Positions 1-8,518 of a stretch of 32,560 nt of DNA are shown here, one piece after another. Positions within the stretch are counted from its first letter, which is position 1; each line of letters begins with the position of its first letter. A program made the position numbers and the translations under genes. Below the pieces are notes generated by a model. It was not told the DNA's origin. It was given only the letters and a program-made list of their open reading frames with translations, and did not search any database. The DNA comes from WTAW01 sp050124775 (lineage in GTDB: Bacteria; Acidobacteriota; Aminicenantia; Aminicenantales; Aminicenantaceae), in the NCBI GenBank assembly GCA_050124775.1, contig JASFEP010000009.1:1-32560 (forward strand). Direction: 5' to 3'.

Positions 1-1260
1 CCATTTTTTGTATTTACGACGAAACTGGCTTGGGGTGATCTTCTCTACCTGCTTGAATGTTTTCGTAAAATGACTCTGATCAAAAAAGCCTGCCTCGATC
101 GAACAATCGGCGATGCTGATATCGGTATTTAAAAGTAGATATTTTCCATAGTCGATTCTGAGCTTTTTGACATATTCGGACAATGACATCCCCGTTTCCT
201 CTTTGAAAAGGTGAAGACACCTGCTTGTACTCAATCCCCCAGCTTTGGCGACCTCTTCAGATTTTATTTTTCGGGTAAAATTCTGATTGATATATTCGAT
301 CATTTTTCCGATCTTGATCTTTTTCTTTTTTTCTTTAGTGACAGAAACCCTGTTGATAAAATTGGTCAGGATATCATTCAGCTTGAGCAGCAGTTCATCC
401 AAATCTGTGGTCTTATTCAACTCTGTGAAATAAGAGTAGTTCAACCCCATCAAGTCTTTGGCATCCACTCCCGCTTCTATAGCCGTTCTTGAAATAATAA
501 CAACCAATTCGATGACCCGGACTTTGATAATTTCAAAATTCATGCCGCTTTCAAAAAAGATCGTTCCCAAGAATTCGTTGAGAATCTCTCTGGCTCCTGT
601 TTTATCACCGAGTTTGACTTTCTTGATTATCTCTTCTTGTTTGTCCAGAATCTTTCGCGCGACATCTGGCTTGTTTTTTTTCAGCTCGTCCAGGAAGTTT
701 GCGATTTTGTACTGTTGAATGTATTTGGCTTTTCTGTCTTCAAGAAAATTCATATCCGTGATCTGAAACTGCCGGGTGAGGGCGAGAAGGTAGGCGACAT
801 TATCCCTCACCTTTTTGAGTGAAAAAAATTTAAGCTTTATGCTCCCGAGCTTTGACTCATCCACAACTTCATCGAAACCCCTGAGATTTTGGATAATCTC
901 ATCTTTAAAATCCTGTCTCATTTCTGGAAAAATGGCAAAGCCACTTAGAAATCCGCCGACGAGTCTTTGATCGAGAACGATAGGCACAGCAAACATGATC
1001 AACCCAATTGGGCAGTTCGTGATGTAACCCTCTCCCCAGCGAAAAGCTTCTTCAATCGCGTTCAACATCTTCAAACGACAATTGTTCATCAAGACACTAT
1101 TACTGCTTATCAAGGCTTGCTCACACATCGTGCATTTTTTTCCACTGTGGATGATTTCTCCTCTCGTATTCATGAGAACGAGCGGCAATCCTGTCTTAGC
1201 GGTGTATTTGCTTGAGAGGATTTTGAACTTCCTTTCGGGTAAGATTGTCTGAAGCTGCAT
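1..1260 (-). CDS. PocR-domain AraC-family transcriptional regulator (3' end beyond window)
   Basis: The reading frame is open from an ATG at 1260 to the window edge (420 codons, no stop seen), so the C-terminus is missing or nearly complete. Residues about 10-180 resemble a PocR sensory domain, with cysteines at 43, 46, 61 and 83 (KCTMCE, NNCRLK, TNCPIG). Residues about 310-420 form an AraC-type double helix-turn-helix, including LSTSRCLHLFKEETGMS and a segment ending GFFDQSHFTKTFK and TPSQFRRKY. A TAA stop lies immediately upstream of the ATG in frame, which fixes this as the first ATG, although the ribosome site is weak. PocR/AraC proteins commonly control corrinoid-dependent or small-molecule catabolic genes. 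The gene diverges from the corrinoid/Wood-Ljungdahl series at 1420, so it is the obvious candidate local regulator; the ligand is unknown. I am sure of the family, less so of the target. Confidence 0.88.
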   Translation of the reverse strand, partial: MQLQTILPERKFKILSSKYTAKTGLPLVLMNTRGEIIHSGKKCTMCEQALISSNSVLMNNCRLKMLNAIEEAFRWGEGYITNCPIGLIMFAVPIVLDQRLVGGFLSGFAIFPEMRQDFKDEIIQNLRGFDEVVDESKLGSIKLKFFSLKKVRDNVAYLLALTRQFQITDMNFLEDRKAKYIQQYKIANFLDELKKNKPDVARKILDKQEEIIKKVKLGDKTGAREILNEFLGTIFFESGMNFEIIKVRVIELVVIISRTAIEAGVDAKDLMGLNYSYFTELNKTTDLDELLLKLNDILTNFINRVSVTKEKKKKIKIGKMIEYINQNFTRKIKSEEVAKAGGLSTSRCLHLFKEETGMSLSEYVKKLRIDYGKYLLLNTDISIADCSIEAGFFDQSHFTKTFKQVEKITPSQFRRKYKKW

Positions 1261-1310
1261 TTATTTTACTTTTTTTATTTATGTTCAGCATAATTTTACA
1301 AAATATTTAC

Positions 1311-1346
1311 ACAAAATGCTAGACGATTGTGAGACAAAATGCTAGA
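1311..1346. repeat. Two perfect 13-bp direct repeats, candidate AraC-type operator
   Basis: ACAAAATGCTAGA occurs at 1311-1323 and again at 1334-1346, a spacing of 23 bp from start to start, roughly two helical turns. It lies in the 159-bp space between the divergent PocR/AraC gene and the corrinoid gene at 1420. Tandem direct repeats at this spacing are the usual arrangement for AraC-family operators, so this is a plausible binding site. The functional link is inference. Confidence 0.55.
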
Positions 1347-1419
1347 TTAATGCAGGATTATCCGAGAGAAAAAATGATATCGGAACAAATCAGTGTGAAG
1401 TGACCCTGAGGCATTAAGC

Positions 1420-2079
1420 ATGGAGATACTTTCTGCAATCGCAACAAATTTGGAGCACGGAGACTCAGCAAAAGTCAAAGAACTGCTACAAAAAGCTCTC
1501 TCCTTGAATATTTCACCTGAAATTATTTTGAACTCTGGGCTTATCAAAGGAATGGAAGCGGTCGGGAAAAAATTCAAGGCCAATGAAATATTCATTCCGG
1601 AAGTTCTGATCGCATCGCGAGCCATGAAATCGGCGATGGACGTCATCAAACCGCATCTCCTCGAAGGCAAGGAACAGTTTTTTGGGAAAATTCTCCTGGG
1701 GACAGTGAAAGGTGATCTTCATGACATCGGGAAAATGGTCGTACGCATTGCCCTGGAAAGGGAAGGTTATGAGATCATCGATATAGGAATCGATGTTTCC
1801 AAGGAAACCTTTCTCGAAACAGTCCAAAAAGAGAAACCGGATATATTGGGTATGTCCGCCCTTCTCACGACAACGATGTCGTATATGAGGGATGTCATAG
1901 ACACTATCAGATCCGCTCTATTAAAAAAGGAGGTCAAAATCATTATCGGTGGAGCGCCTATCACACAATCCTTTGCAGACGAGATCGGTGCCGACGGGTA
2001 TGCTCCCGAAGCGGAATCGGCAGTAACACTTGTGCGGACCCTTATCGATGAAGCAGTAACGAAACGGAGGATTCGATGA
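1420..2079 (+). CDS. Methyltransferase corrinoid protein (MtbC/MttC-like)
   Basis: This 219-residue protein has the two-part architecture of small methanogenesis/acetogenesis corrinoid proteins: a helical cap domain (about 1-88) and a Rossmann-like B12-binding domain. The base-off/His-on signature is present as D99-L-H101-D-I-G104, followed by SALLTTT (146-152) and GGAP (177-180), which contact the cobalamin tail and ring. It would carry a methyl group on cobalt between a substrate methyltransferase and an acceptor methyltransferase. It is the first gene of the plus-strand series, opposite the PocR/AraC regulator, and overlaps the following ATPase gene by 4 nt (ATGA), indicating translational coupling. 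The substrate cannot be told from sequence. It is more divergent than the two other corrinoid proteins in the window and ends in a basic tail (KRRIR). Confidence 0.9.
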   Translation: MEILSAIATNLEHGDSAKVKELLQKALSLNISPEIILNSGLIKGMEAVGKKFKANEIFIPEVLIASRAMKSAMDVIKPHLLEGKEQFFGKILLGTVKGDLHDIGKMVVRIALEREGYEIIDIGIDVSKETFLETVQKEKPDILGMSALLTTTMSYMRDVIDTIRSALLKKEVKIIIGGAPITQSFADEIGADGYAPEAESAVTLVRTLIDEAVTKRRIR

Positions 2080-2849
2080 AAATCGCCATCACGGGTAAAG
2101 GCGGAACCGGAAAGACAACGATAGCAGGCGTTCTGTCGCATTTTTTCAGCAAGGATGGATTCCAAGTGCTTGCAGTGGATGCCGACCCGGATGCCAATCT
2201 CGCGTCAGCCATCGGTATCCCAGAGGATGTTGGCGCAACGATCATTCCGATCTCACAACAACGCAAGCTCGTGACGGAGAGGACCGGAGCGAAACCGCGG
2301 CAATTCGGACAGCTTTTCAAAATGAATCCAACAGTATCCGACATACCGGATGCATTTTGCTTCGATCACAAAGGCATAAAACTCCTCGTTTTTGGAGCTA
2401 TCCAAAAAGGAGGATCCGGGTGTGCATGCCCGGAGAATGTGCTTCTCCGGAGTCTCTTGTCCGAAATCATTCTTAACCGCGATGAAATCGTGATCGTGGA
2501 TATGGAAGCGGGCATCGAACATCTGGGGAGAGCGACGGCCAGTGCCATCGATAAGATGCTGATAGTGGTCGAACCGGGATCACGAAGCATTGCCACAGCC
2601 CGGATGATCATGAAGCTCGGTGAGGATATCGGCCTAGGGGATTTCGGTATCGTCGGCAACAAAATCCGTACCAACCGGCAAAAAGAATGGATAAAAAAAC
2701 AGTGCGAACCACTTCCTATTTTAGGTCTGATCCCCTACTCGGATGCCATTCAGGACTCGGATCTGAACCGCAAATCTCTTATAGAAACCATTGACACCGG
2801 TACGAGATCAGAATTCAAAAAGATTTACAGGGCATTGCGCCCGGCATGA
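2076..2849 (+). CDS. cooC: CooC-type nickel-insertion ATPase (first copy)
   Basis: A 257-residue MinD/SIMIBI-class P-loop ATPase of the CooC family, which supports nickel insertion into carbon monoxide dehydrogenase or acetyl-CoA synthase. Visible motifs are the deviant Walker A GKGGTGKTT at residues 7-15, DADPDANL around 35-42, the CooC metal-binding Cys pair C116-x-C118 (GCACPE) and VDMEAGIEHL around 141-150. The start overlaps the stop of the corrinoid gene (ATGA). The gene lies upstream of acsA but is separated from it by the MetE/UroD-like gene. A second paralogue follows acsB; one copy may serve AcsA and the other AcsB, but which does which cannot be decided here. Confidence 0.88.
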   Translation: MKIAITGKGGTGKTTIAGVLSHFFSKDGFQVLAVDADPDANLASAIGIPEDVGATIIPISQQRKLVTERTGAKPRQFGQLFKMNPTVSDIPDAFCFDHKGIKLLVFGAIQKGGSGCACPENVLLRSLLSEIILNRDEIVIVDMEAGIEHLGRATASAIDKMLIVVEPGSRSIATARMIMKLGEDIGLGDFGIVGNKIRTNRQKEWIKKQCEPLPILGLIPYSDAIQDSDLNRKSLIETIDTGTRSEFKKIYRALRPA

Positions 2850-2861
2850 AAACGTGTGCCC

Positions 2862-2874
2862 CACAATCATTGTG
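2862..2874. promoter_or_regulatory. 13-bp palindrome CACAATCATTGTG
   Basis: CACAAT and ATTGTG are perfect inverted arms around a single C, starting 12 nt after the cooC stop. There is no T-tract, so it is not an obvious terminator. It could be an operator half-site pair; the role is unknown. Confidence 0.3.
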
Positions 2875-3128
2875 AGTCCACCTCCCCTACCGCCAAAAGT
2901 GAACTCTGTTTCTCTCTCGTTCTTTATGACTTTATCGATGGCGCAGGAATTTTGGAGATCCCATTTCCCCTTCTCTCCGATACCATTTCTTGATTATGTA
3001 TGGACCAAAGAAAATGCCATAAAGCTAATTCAAGCTAAGTTTGATGTTTGCGCCACATTCACACCTATTAAAATAGCAGCATTATACAAAATATTAACGA
3101 TATTTACTATATACAAAGAATCATATTG

Positions 3129-3144
3129 GCTATTCTAGAATAGC
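3129..3144. promoter_or_regulatory. 16-bp perfect palindrome GCTATTCTAGAATAGC
   Basis: Perfect two-fold symmetry with no spacer, ending 11 nt before the GGGAGG ribosome site of the gene at 3168 and directly after an A+T-rich stretch. The position suits an operator or the base of an RNA hairpin in the 5' leader. No regulator of this type is visible in the window besides the AraC-type protein, whose candidate repeats differ. Confidence 0.4.
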
Positions 3145-3167
3145 AGAATCCCTGAGGGAGGAAAAAG

Positions 3168-4208
3168 ATGGCATTTAATCCTGAATGTTTGTCGACAGCG
3201 ATCGGCAGTATGCCGCATGACGACCCTGCGGTCGCCTGCGATATCGTATTGGACACCATACCTGACATCCCCATTTGGCCCCAGTTGCCCAACACGGATT
3301 TCCGTGAGGAAATGGAAATACAGTACAGCGAAGGTTTTCCAGGCGTCGTCTTAGACGAAGAAACGAAGCGTATGTACTTCAAAACAGATGACGATCTCAC
3401 TTCAGACTTTGAAAAATTTTACGAAAACTACATGGCCGGAAATCTCGACTATTTCAAAATCAGCCCGGAATACAGCCGCGGTATCTACGAAATGGAAAAA
3501 AAACTGAAAGATAAAGAACTTCCGGATATAAAAATGTTCAAGAGTCATGTAACAGGACCTATCACCGTCGGCCTCGGCCGTGTCGATGAGAACAAGCGTG
3601 CTATTTATTACAATGAAATGTTTCGGGACATCATAGTCAAGGGAACAGAAATGAAGGCTCTCTGGCTGCTGGATAAATTCAAATTTGTTGGATGCAAACA
3701 GATTTGTTTCATCGACGAACCTATACTCTCGGGATTCGGTTCCTCGACATATGTCAGTCTCCATCGACAAGACGTCGTCCAGTACCTGAATGAAGTCGTG
3801 CAAGCGATCCATAAAGCGGATGCCTTTGCCGGAACTCACTGTTGCGGCAACACCGAATGGACGATTCTCATCGATTCAGGCGTCGACATCATAAGCTTCG
3901 ATGCCTATGAATATGCCGAAACTATCGCTTACTATGCCGACCAAGTCAGGCAATTTTTGGAAACAGGTGGTATCCTGGCCTGGGGAATCGTCCCTACTTC
4001 GGAAAAAATCAACTTAGAAACACCGGAATCTCTGATCGAAAAACTGAAAGCCGGTGTGGACAACCTGTCCAAAAAAGGCATCGCAAAAAACCTGATTTGG
4101 GATAGGTGTTTAGTCACTCCAAGTTGCGGGACTGGCTCTTTGACAGTGAACCTGGCCGACAATATCTTCGGGCAGCTCTTTGAAGTCAGTAAAATTCTGA
4201 GAAGCTAA
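3168..4208 (+). CDS. MetE/UroD-superfamily cobalamin-dependent methyltransferase, possible core methionine synthase
   Basis: A 346-residue single-domain protein of the UroD/MetE-like (beta/alpha)8 superfamily. Likely zinc ligands are H224-x-C226 in GTHCCGN and C320 in TPSCG, with D-E-P at 183-185; this is the pattern of the MetE C-terminal half. It lacks the MetE N-terminal half, as do the short folate-independent core methionine synthases and MtaA/MtbA-type methyltransferases. Its position directly ahead of acsA suggests that it takes or gives methyl groups from a corrinoid, possibly the corrinoid iron-sulfur protein AcsCD (MesB-like methionine synthesis). That assignment is inference; a methylcobamide transferase of another kind is possible. 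It has a strong GGGAGG ribosome site. The stop is TAA and 95 bp separate it from acsA. Confidence 0.7.
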   Translation: MAFNPECLSTAIGSMPHDDPAVACDIVLDTIPDIPIWPQLPNTDFREEMEIQYSEGFPGVVLDEETKRMYFKTDDDLTSDFEKFYENYMAGNLDYFKISPEYSRGIYEMEKKLKDKELPDIKMFKSHVTGPITVGLGRVDENKRAIYYNEMFRDIIVKGTEMKALWLLDKFKFVGCKQICFIDEPILSGFGSSTYVSLHRQDVVQYLNEVVQAIHKADAFAGTHCCGNTEWTILIDSGVDIISFDAYEYAETIAYYADQVRQFLETGGILAWGIVPTSEKINLETPESLIEKLKAGVDNLSKKGIAKNLIWDRCLVTPSCGTGSLTVNLADNIFGQLFEVSKILRS

Positions 4209-4303
4209 TGCCTTATCATGATTTGGGAGAGAAAAAATTCAGATCCAAAGGATGAGATTTCTCATTCATACAGCGTATAATTTGACACCTGAAAGAGAAA
4301 GCT

Positions 4304-6235
4304 ATGGATAAAAAAAGTATCGATAACACAGTCAACAGCATGCTCGACAGAACCACCGAAAAAGGCGTAGAAACCATTTGGGACCGTTCAGCACAGCAAA
4401 AAGCCCGCTGTGGTTTCGGAGAGCAAGGGCTCTGCTGCAAGAACTGCTACATGGGGCCTTGTCGGATCAATCCCAAAGGCAAAGAACCTCGCACCGGCGT
4501 CTGCGGGGCGACAGCGGAAGTCATCGTTGCCAGGAATTTCGGCCGTATGGTTGCAGCGGGCGCTGCCGCCCACTCGGATCATGGACGCGACGTGGCAAAA
4601 ACACTTTTGTTGGCTGCAGAATCACCGGAATCAGGCTATACGATCAAGGACACGAACAAGTTGCGCAAAGTCGCCCAGGTTCTCGGTGTGGATTTTAAAG
4701 ATAAAAAAACCGAAGACGTGGCCAAAGAAGTCGCTCTGAGAGCTCTGGCTAATTTTGGGAGGCAAGAGGGCGAGATCGATTTCCTTCGCCTCGCACCAAA
4801 AACCCGGCAAGACCTATGGCATAACTTGGGAGTAGCTCCCAGAGGCATCGACCGCGAGATCGTTGAGATGATGCACCGTACCCATATGGGTGTTGACCAC
4901 GATCACCGCAACATCATGCATCACGCCTCCCGTACGGCATTGGCCGATGGCTGGGGAGGCTCTATGATCGCGACTGAGCTTCAGGATATTCTTTTCGGCA
5001 CCCCCTCCCCGCTGCGAGGACAAGTGAACCTCGGCGTTCTCTCCGAAAGTGAAGTAAACATCATCGTTCACGGCCATGAACCTGTACTCTCGGAGATGCT
5101 TGTCGAAGCGGCCAGGGACAAGGAGTTGCTCGAGCTGGCTAAATCCAAAGGCGCCAAAGGGATCAACCTGGCCGGCATCTGCTGTACGGCCAATGAAATA
5201 CTCCTCCGCCACGGCTTGCCGATCGCAGGAAATATCCTTCAGCAAGAACTGTCCATCAGCACGGGGGCTGTAGAAGCCATGATCGTCGATGTCCAATGCA
5301 TTATGCCCTCCCTTCCAGACGTCAGTAAATACTTCCATACCGAGCTTATCACGACCTCACCAAAGGGAAAGATAAGCGGCGTCAAATACTATGAGATGGA
5401 GGAGAAACACGCCCTGGAAACAGCAAAAAAAATCGTCAGGGAAGCCATCCTCAATTTTCCCAACAGAGGAATCGTGGATATCCCTAAGGAAAAAATGGAC
5501 CTTATCGCCGGATTCAGTCACGAAGCTATCAATTACATGTTGGGAGGATCGTTCAGGAGTTCTTATACACCGCTCAATGACAATATCATCAACGGCCGTA
5601 TCAGGGGTGTCGCAGGTGTCGTCGGCTGCTGCAATCCAAAAGTGGTTCACGACCAGAGCCATGTCAGCCTGGTTGAAGAACTCATCGCCAACGACATTCT
5701 GGTTGTCCAGACAGGATGCTCGGCCATCGCTTGCGCCAAAGCCGGGCTGCTCATGCCTGAGTCAGCCATAAAATATGCAGGAAAAGGACTGGCTGAAGTG
5801 TGTGGGGCTGTCGGGATGCCCCCGGTCCTTCATTCGGGTTCCTGCGTCGATAACAGCCGGATCCTTATCGCCCTTTCGGAGATGGTGAAGGTTGGAGGAT
5901 TGGGAGAAGATATCAGCGACCTTCCTGCGGCCGGTGCCGCCCCAGAATGGATGAGCGAGAAAGCCATTTCCATCGGCCAATATTTCGTCGCTTCGGGCGT
6001 TTTCACCGTGTTCGGCATAGGCCTTCCCATCACCGGAAGCGACATATTCAGCGAATACATCTTCAAGGAATTCGAAAAAATTTACGGCGGTATGTGGAAC
6101 GTGCAGAATCATCCCGGCAAAATGGCCGCCATGATGATCGACCACATCAATTCCAAGAGGAAAAATCTAGGAATCGACAAAGAGAAAGAACGCGTTCTCT
6201 TTGATATGGAAATGAGGAGGGAACTAGAGATTTGA
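4304..6235 (+). CDS. acsA: Carbon monoxide dehydrogenase catalytic subunit
   Basis: The 643-residue Ni-CODH subunit reduces CO2 to CO for acetyl-CoA synthesis. The N-terminal cluster ligands are all in place: C36 and C44 (D cluster), then C45, C48, C53 and C67 (B cluster), spaced exactly as in characterised CooS/AcsA. C-cluster regions follow: VHGHEP for the histidine, then GICCTANE, VQCIMPS, GCCNPK, TGCSAIACAK and GSCVDNSR for the cysteines. Full-length, no internal disruption. The following gene is acsB (72-bp gap), so this is the CODH of the bifunctional CODH/ACS complex rather than a stand-alone energy-converting CODH. The ribosome site is weak (GAAAGAGAAAG). Confidence 0.97.
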   Translation: MDKKSIDNTVNSMLDRTTEKGVETIWDRSAQQKARCGFGEQGLCCKNCYMGPCRINPKGKEPRTGVCGATAEVIVARNFGRMVAAGAAAHSDHGRDVAKTLLLAAESPESGYTIKDTNKLRKVAQVLGVDFKDKKTEDVAKEVALRALANFGRQEGEIDFLRLAPKTRQDLWHNLGVAPRGIDREIVEMMHRTHMGVDHDHRNIMHHASRTALADGWGGSMIATELQDILFGTPSPLRGQVNLGVLSESEVNIIVHGHEPVLSEMLVEAARDKELLELAKSKGAKGINLAGICCTANEILLRHGLPIAGNILQQELSISTGAVEAMIVDVQCIMPSLPDVSKYFHTELITTSPKGKISGVKYYEMEEKHALETAKKIVREAILNFPNRGIVDIPKEKMDLIAGFSHEAINYMLGGSFRSSYTPLNDNIINGRIRGVAGVVGCCNPKVVHDQSHVSLVEELIANDILVVQTGCSAIACAKAGLLMPESAIKYAGKGLAEVCGAVGMPPVLHSGSCVDNSRILIALSEMVKVGGLGEDISDLPAAGAAPEWMSEKAISIGQYFVASGVFTVFGIGLPITGSDIFSEYIFKEFEKIYGGMWNVQNHPGKMAAMMIDHINSKRKNLGIDKEKERVLFDMEMRRELEI

Positions 6236-6307
6236 TGGGCGATCCCGTATCGAAAAGCAGAGTCTCATTCGTTGGATTATGGGTCATAAAATTGAAAGGG
6301 TAAGGGG

Positions 6308-8512
6308 ATGTCAAAGATAATAGCGACAAGGGCCATTCGAGGAGCCCGCAAGCTTGTTGCGCGCGCCGAAAAAGAACTCACCGAGGCTTTAAAATCCAAA
6401 GGCCCGGATACGAGCGTAGAGTTCCCGAATACGGGATACTATCTTCCAATATCTCATGGAATCCTGGGAATGAACATCGAAAACCTGGGTGGACTCAAAG
6501 AGCTGTTGGAAGAAGCGAAGAAGCTCCTCCCCCCCATTCCGGAAGAAAACCTGTGGGTCCCCTATTTGGGCCATACCCTGGATGCGGGTATGGCAACTCT
6601 CTTTGCCGATGAGATCATCGAATCCATCAAATACACACACAATCCTATCCCTTATTTTACGAAACCGAATCCCGATGAGGAACACCTATGGTTAGGTGCG
6701 GCCAACGACATCATCATGCGGGAAAGGGGCATCGAGTTCGTCGATGGCACAGCCCCGGGTTTCGCCGCCTGTGTGGGCTATTGTCCCACCAACGAAACCG
6801 CGGTTCGACTGGCCAGAGAACTCCAGGAAAAAAATCTCTACGTTTTTATGTCCGCAGCTACGGACGGGAAATCCATGGCTCAACAGCTGAGAGAAGAAGA
6901 GATCCAACTGGGTTGGGAAACCCGGCTTGTCCCTTTTGGAGATGACGTCACCGCTACAGTCCACTCCCTCGGATTCGCCACACGTGCCGCGCTTTCATTC
7001 GGAGGCGCACAACCCGGCGATTTCCAGAGAGTGCTTCGTTACAATAAAAATAGGATTTTCGCCTTTGTGCTCGCACTCGGTCCTGTGGATGACGAAAAAC
7101 ACGCTCAGGCCGCCGGCGCCATCAATTTCGGATTCCCCACCATTGCCGACACGGATATCGACCAGATCCTGCCCACGGGTATCTGTACCTACGAACACGT
7201 CGTTTCTCCTGTGCCCCACGACAAAATGGTGGCCAAAGCGATTGAGGTCAGAGGACTCAAAATCACCATTACCAAAGTTCCTATACCTGTTCCTTATGGC
7301 CCCGCTTTTCAGGGAGAAAGGATACGTAAAGAGGATATGTACGTGGAGATGGCCGGCCAGACCCAGCCCGGATTCGAATTTTTGACCACGAAGGGACTGG
7401 ACGCAGTCGAGGACGGTAAGATCGAAGTTATCGGCCCGGAAATCGATGATATCGAAGAAGGAGCACACATTCCTCTTGGAATACTGGTGGAAGTGGCCGG
7501 CAGAGAGATGCAGGCGGATTTTGAACCCATCCTTGAGAGGCAAATCCATGATTTCATCAACTGCGCCAACGGTATCTTTCATATGGGCCAGAGGGACATC
7601 AACTGGGTACGGATCGGAAAGGAGGCCAAGGAAAAAGGGTTCAAATTCGCTCATTTCGGCTCGATCATCCACGCCAAACTGCACGGGGAATTCGGAAAAA
7701 TCGCCGACAAGGTACAAATCAAAATATTTACTCTGGAGAAGGACGTCGTCGAGCTTCGGGCCCTTGCCAGAGAGGTTTACCACCAGCGCGATGCCCGGCT
7801 GGCAGATATGACGGACGAGGCTGTCGACACGTTTTATTCCTGCACGCTCTGCCAGTCTTTTGCCCCCAATCATGTCTGTATCATAACGCCAGAGCGCTCG
7901 GGTCTCTGTGGCGCCTACAATTGGCTCGACGGCAAGGCCGCCTATCAGATAAATCCCACCGGCCCCAACCAACCCGTGAAAAAAGGAAAAGTCATCGATG
8001 CGGAAAAGGGACAATGGGAAGACATCAACGCCTTCGTTTTCAACCAATCGCACAAATCCCTGGAAGCGTTCAACGCCTACAGCATCATCGATTTTCCGAT
8101 GACCTCCTGCGGGTGTTTTGAATGTATCAGCGGGATTCTTCCCTCGACGAACGGTATCATGACCGTCTACAGGGATTTTACGGGGATGACCCCCAGCGGC
8201 ATGAAATTCTCTACCCTGGCCGGGACAGTAGGTGGGGGTGTTCAAACGCCCGGATTTATCGGCCACAGCAAACAATACATCGGCAGCAAAAAATTCATCT
8301 CAGCCGAAGGAGGAGCGAAGCGCATCGTTTGGATGGATAAGGGGCTCAAGGAAGAAATGGGACCTATACTGAACGCAATCGGCAAAAAAGAAGGCATAGA
8401 AAATTTTATCGAAATGATCGCCGATGAAACCGTTGCGCAAACAGAGGAAGAGGTCCTCGAATACTTAACGAAAAAAAATCACCCGGCTTTGTCCATGCCG
8501 GCTCTTTTTTAG
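6308..8512 (+). CDS. acsB: Acetyl-CoA synthase (CODH/ACS beta subunit)
   Basis: A 734-residue bacterial ACS, full-length including the N-terminal domain missing from archaeal CdhC. It joins CO, a methyl group from AcsCD and CoA to make acetyl-CoA. A-cluster ligands are C512, C515, C524 and C534 for the 4Fe-4S cluster and the C601-G-C603 pair for the distal nickel, a constant offset of six from the Moorella enzyme. It follows acsA by 72 bp and precedes an AcsF/CooC ATPase. Its stop codon is UAG, only two sense codons (AGT GAA) upstream of and in frame with the next ATG. In an organism decoding UAG as pyrrolysine, read-through would yield an AcsB-CooC fusion. Confidence 0.97.
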   Translation: MSKIIATRAIRGARKLVARAEKELTEALKSKGPDTSVEFPNTGYYLPISHGILGMNIENLGGLKELLEEAKKLLPPIPEENLWVPYLGHTLDAGMATLFADEIIESIKYTHNPIPYFTKPNPDEEHLWLGAANDIIMRERGIEFVDGTAPGFAACVGYCPTNETAVRLARELQEKNLYVFMSAATDGKSMAQQLREEEIQLGWETRLVPFGDDVTATVHSLGFATRAALSFGGAQPGDFQRVLRYNKNRIFAFVLALGPVDDEKHAQAAGAINFGFPTIADTDIDQILPTGICTYEHVVSPVPHDKMVAKAIEVRGLKITITKVPIPVPYGPAFQGERIRKEDMYVEMAGQTQPGFEFLTTKGLDAVEDGKIEVIGPEIDDIEEGAHIPLGILVEVAGREMQADFEPILERQIHDFINCANGIFHMGQRDINWVRIGKEAKEKGFKFAHFGSIIHAKLHGEFGKIADKVQIKIFTLEKDVVELRALAREVYHQRDARLADMTDEAVDTFYSCTLCQSFAPNHVCIITPERSGLCGAYNWLDGKAAYQINPTGPNQPVKKGKVIDAEKGQWEDINAFVFNQSHKSLEAFNAYSIIDFPMTSCGCFECISGILPSTNGIMTVYRDFTGMTPSGMKFSTLAGTVGGGVQTPGFIGHSKQYIGSKKFISAEGGAKRIVWMDKGLKEEMGPILNAIGKKEGIENFIEMIADETVAQTEEEVLEYLTKKNHPALSMPALF

Positions 8513-8518
8513 AGTGAA

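Larger units (their letters stand above)
2850..3167. promoter_or_regulatory. 318-bp intergenic region with two palindromes
   Basis: I see no convincing gene here. The region becomes very A+T-rich between about 3000 and 3130 and holds a 13-bp palindrome at 2862-2874 and a 16-bp perfect palindrome at 3129-3144 just before the ribosome site of the next gene. It is the longest gap in the acs series and is the likely place for a promoter of the MetE-like/acs genes. I could not identify a well-spaced -35/-10 pair. Confidence 0.45.

Noticed and set aside
2791..3138. 115-codon plus-strand ORF overlapping the end of cooC
   Set aside because: It overlaps cooC by about 60 nt, has no ribosome site, crosses A+T-rich and palindromic DNA and has no recognisable protein features.
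4252..4265. ATGAGA-TT-TCTCAT inverted repeat before acsA
   Set aside because: Short six-base arms, no T-tract, and no repeat elsewhere; it could easily be chance.
6995..8275. Long minus-strand ORF of 426 codons opposite acsB
   Set aside because: It is antisense to the conserved A-cluster region of acsB and has no recognisable motif; codon bias of acsB explains the open frame.
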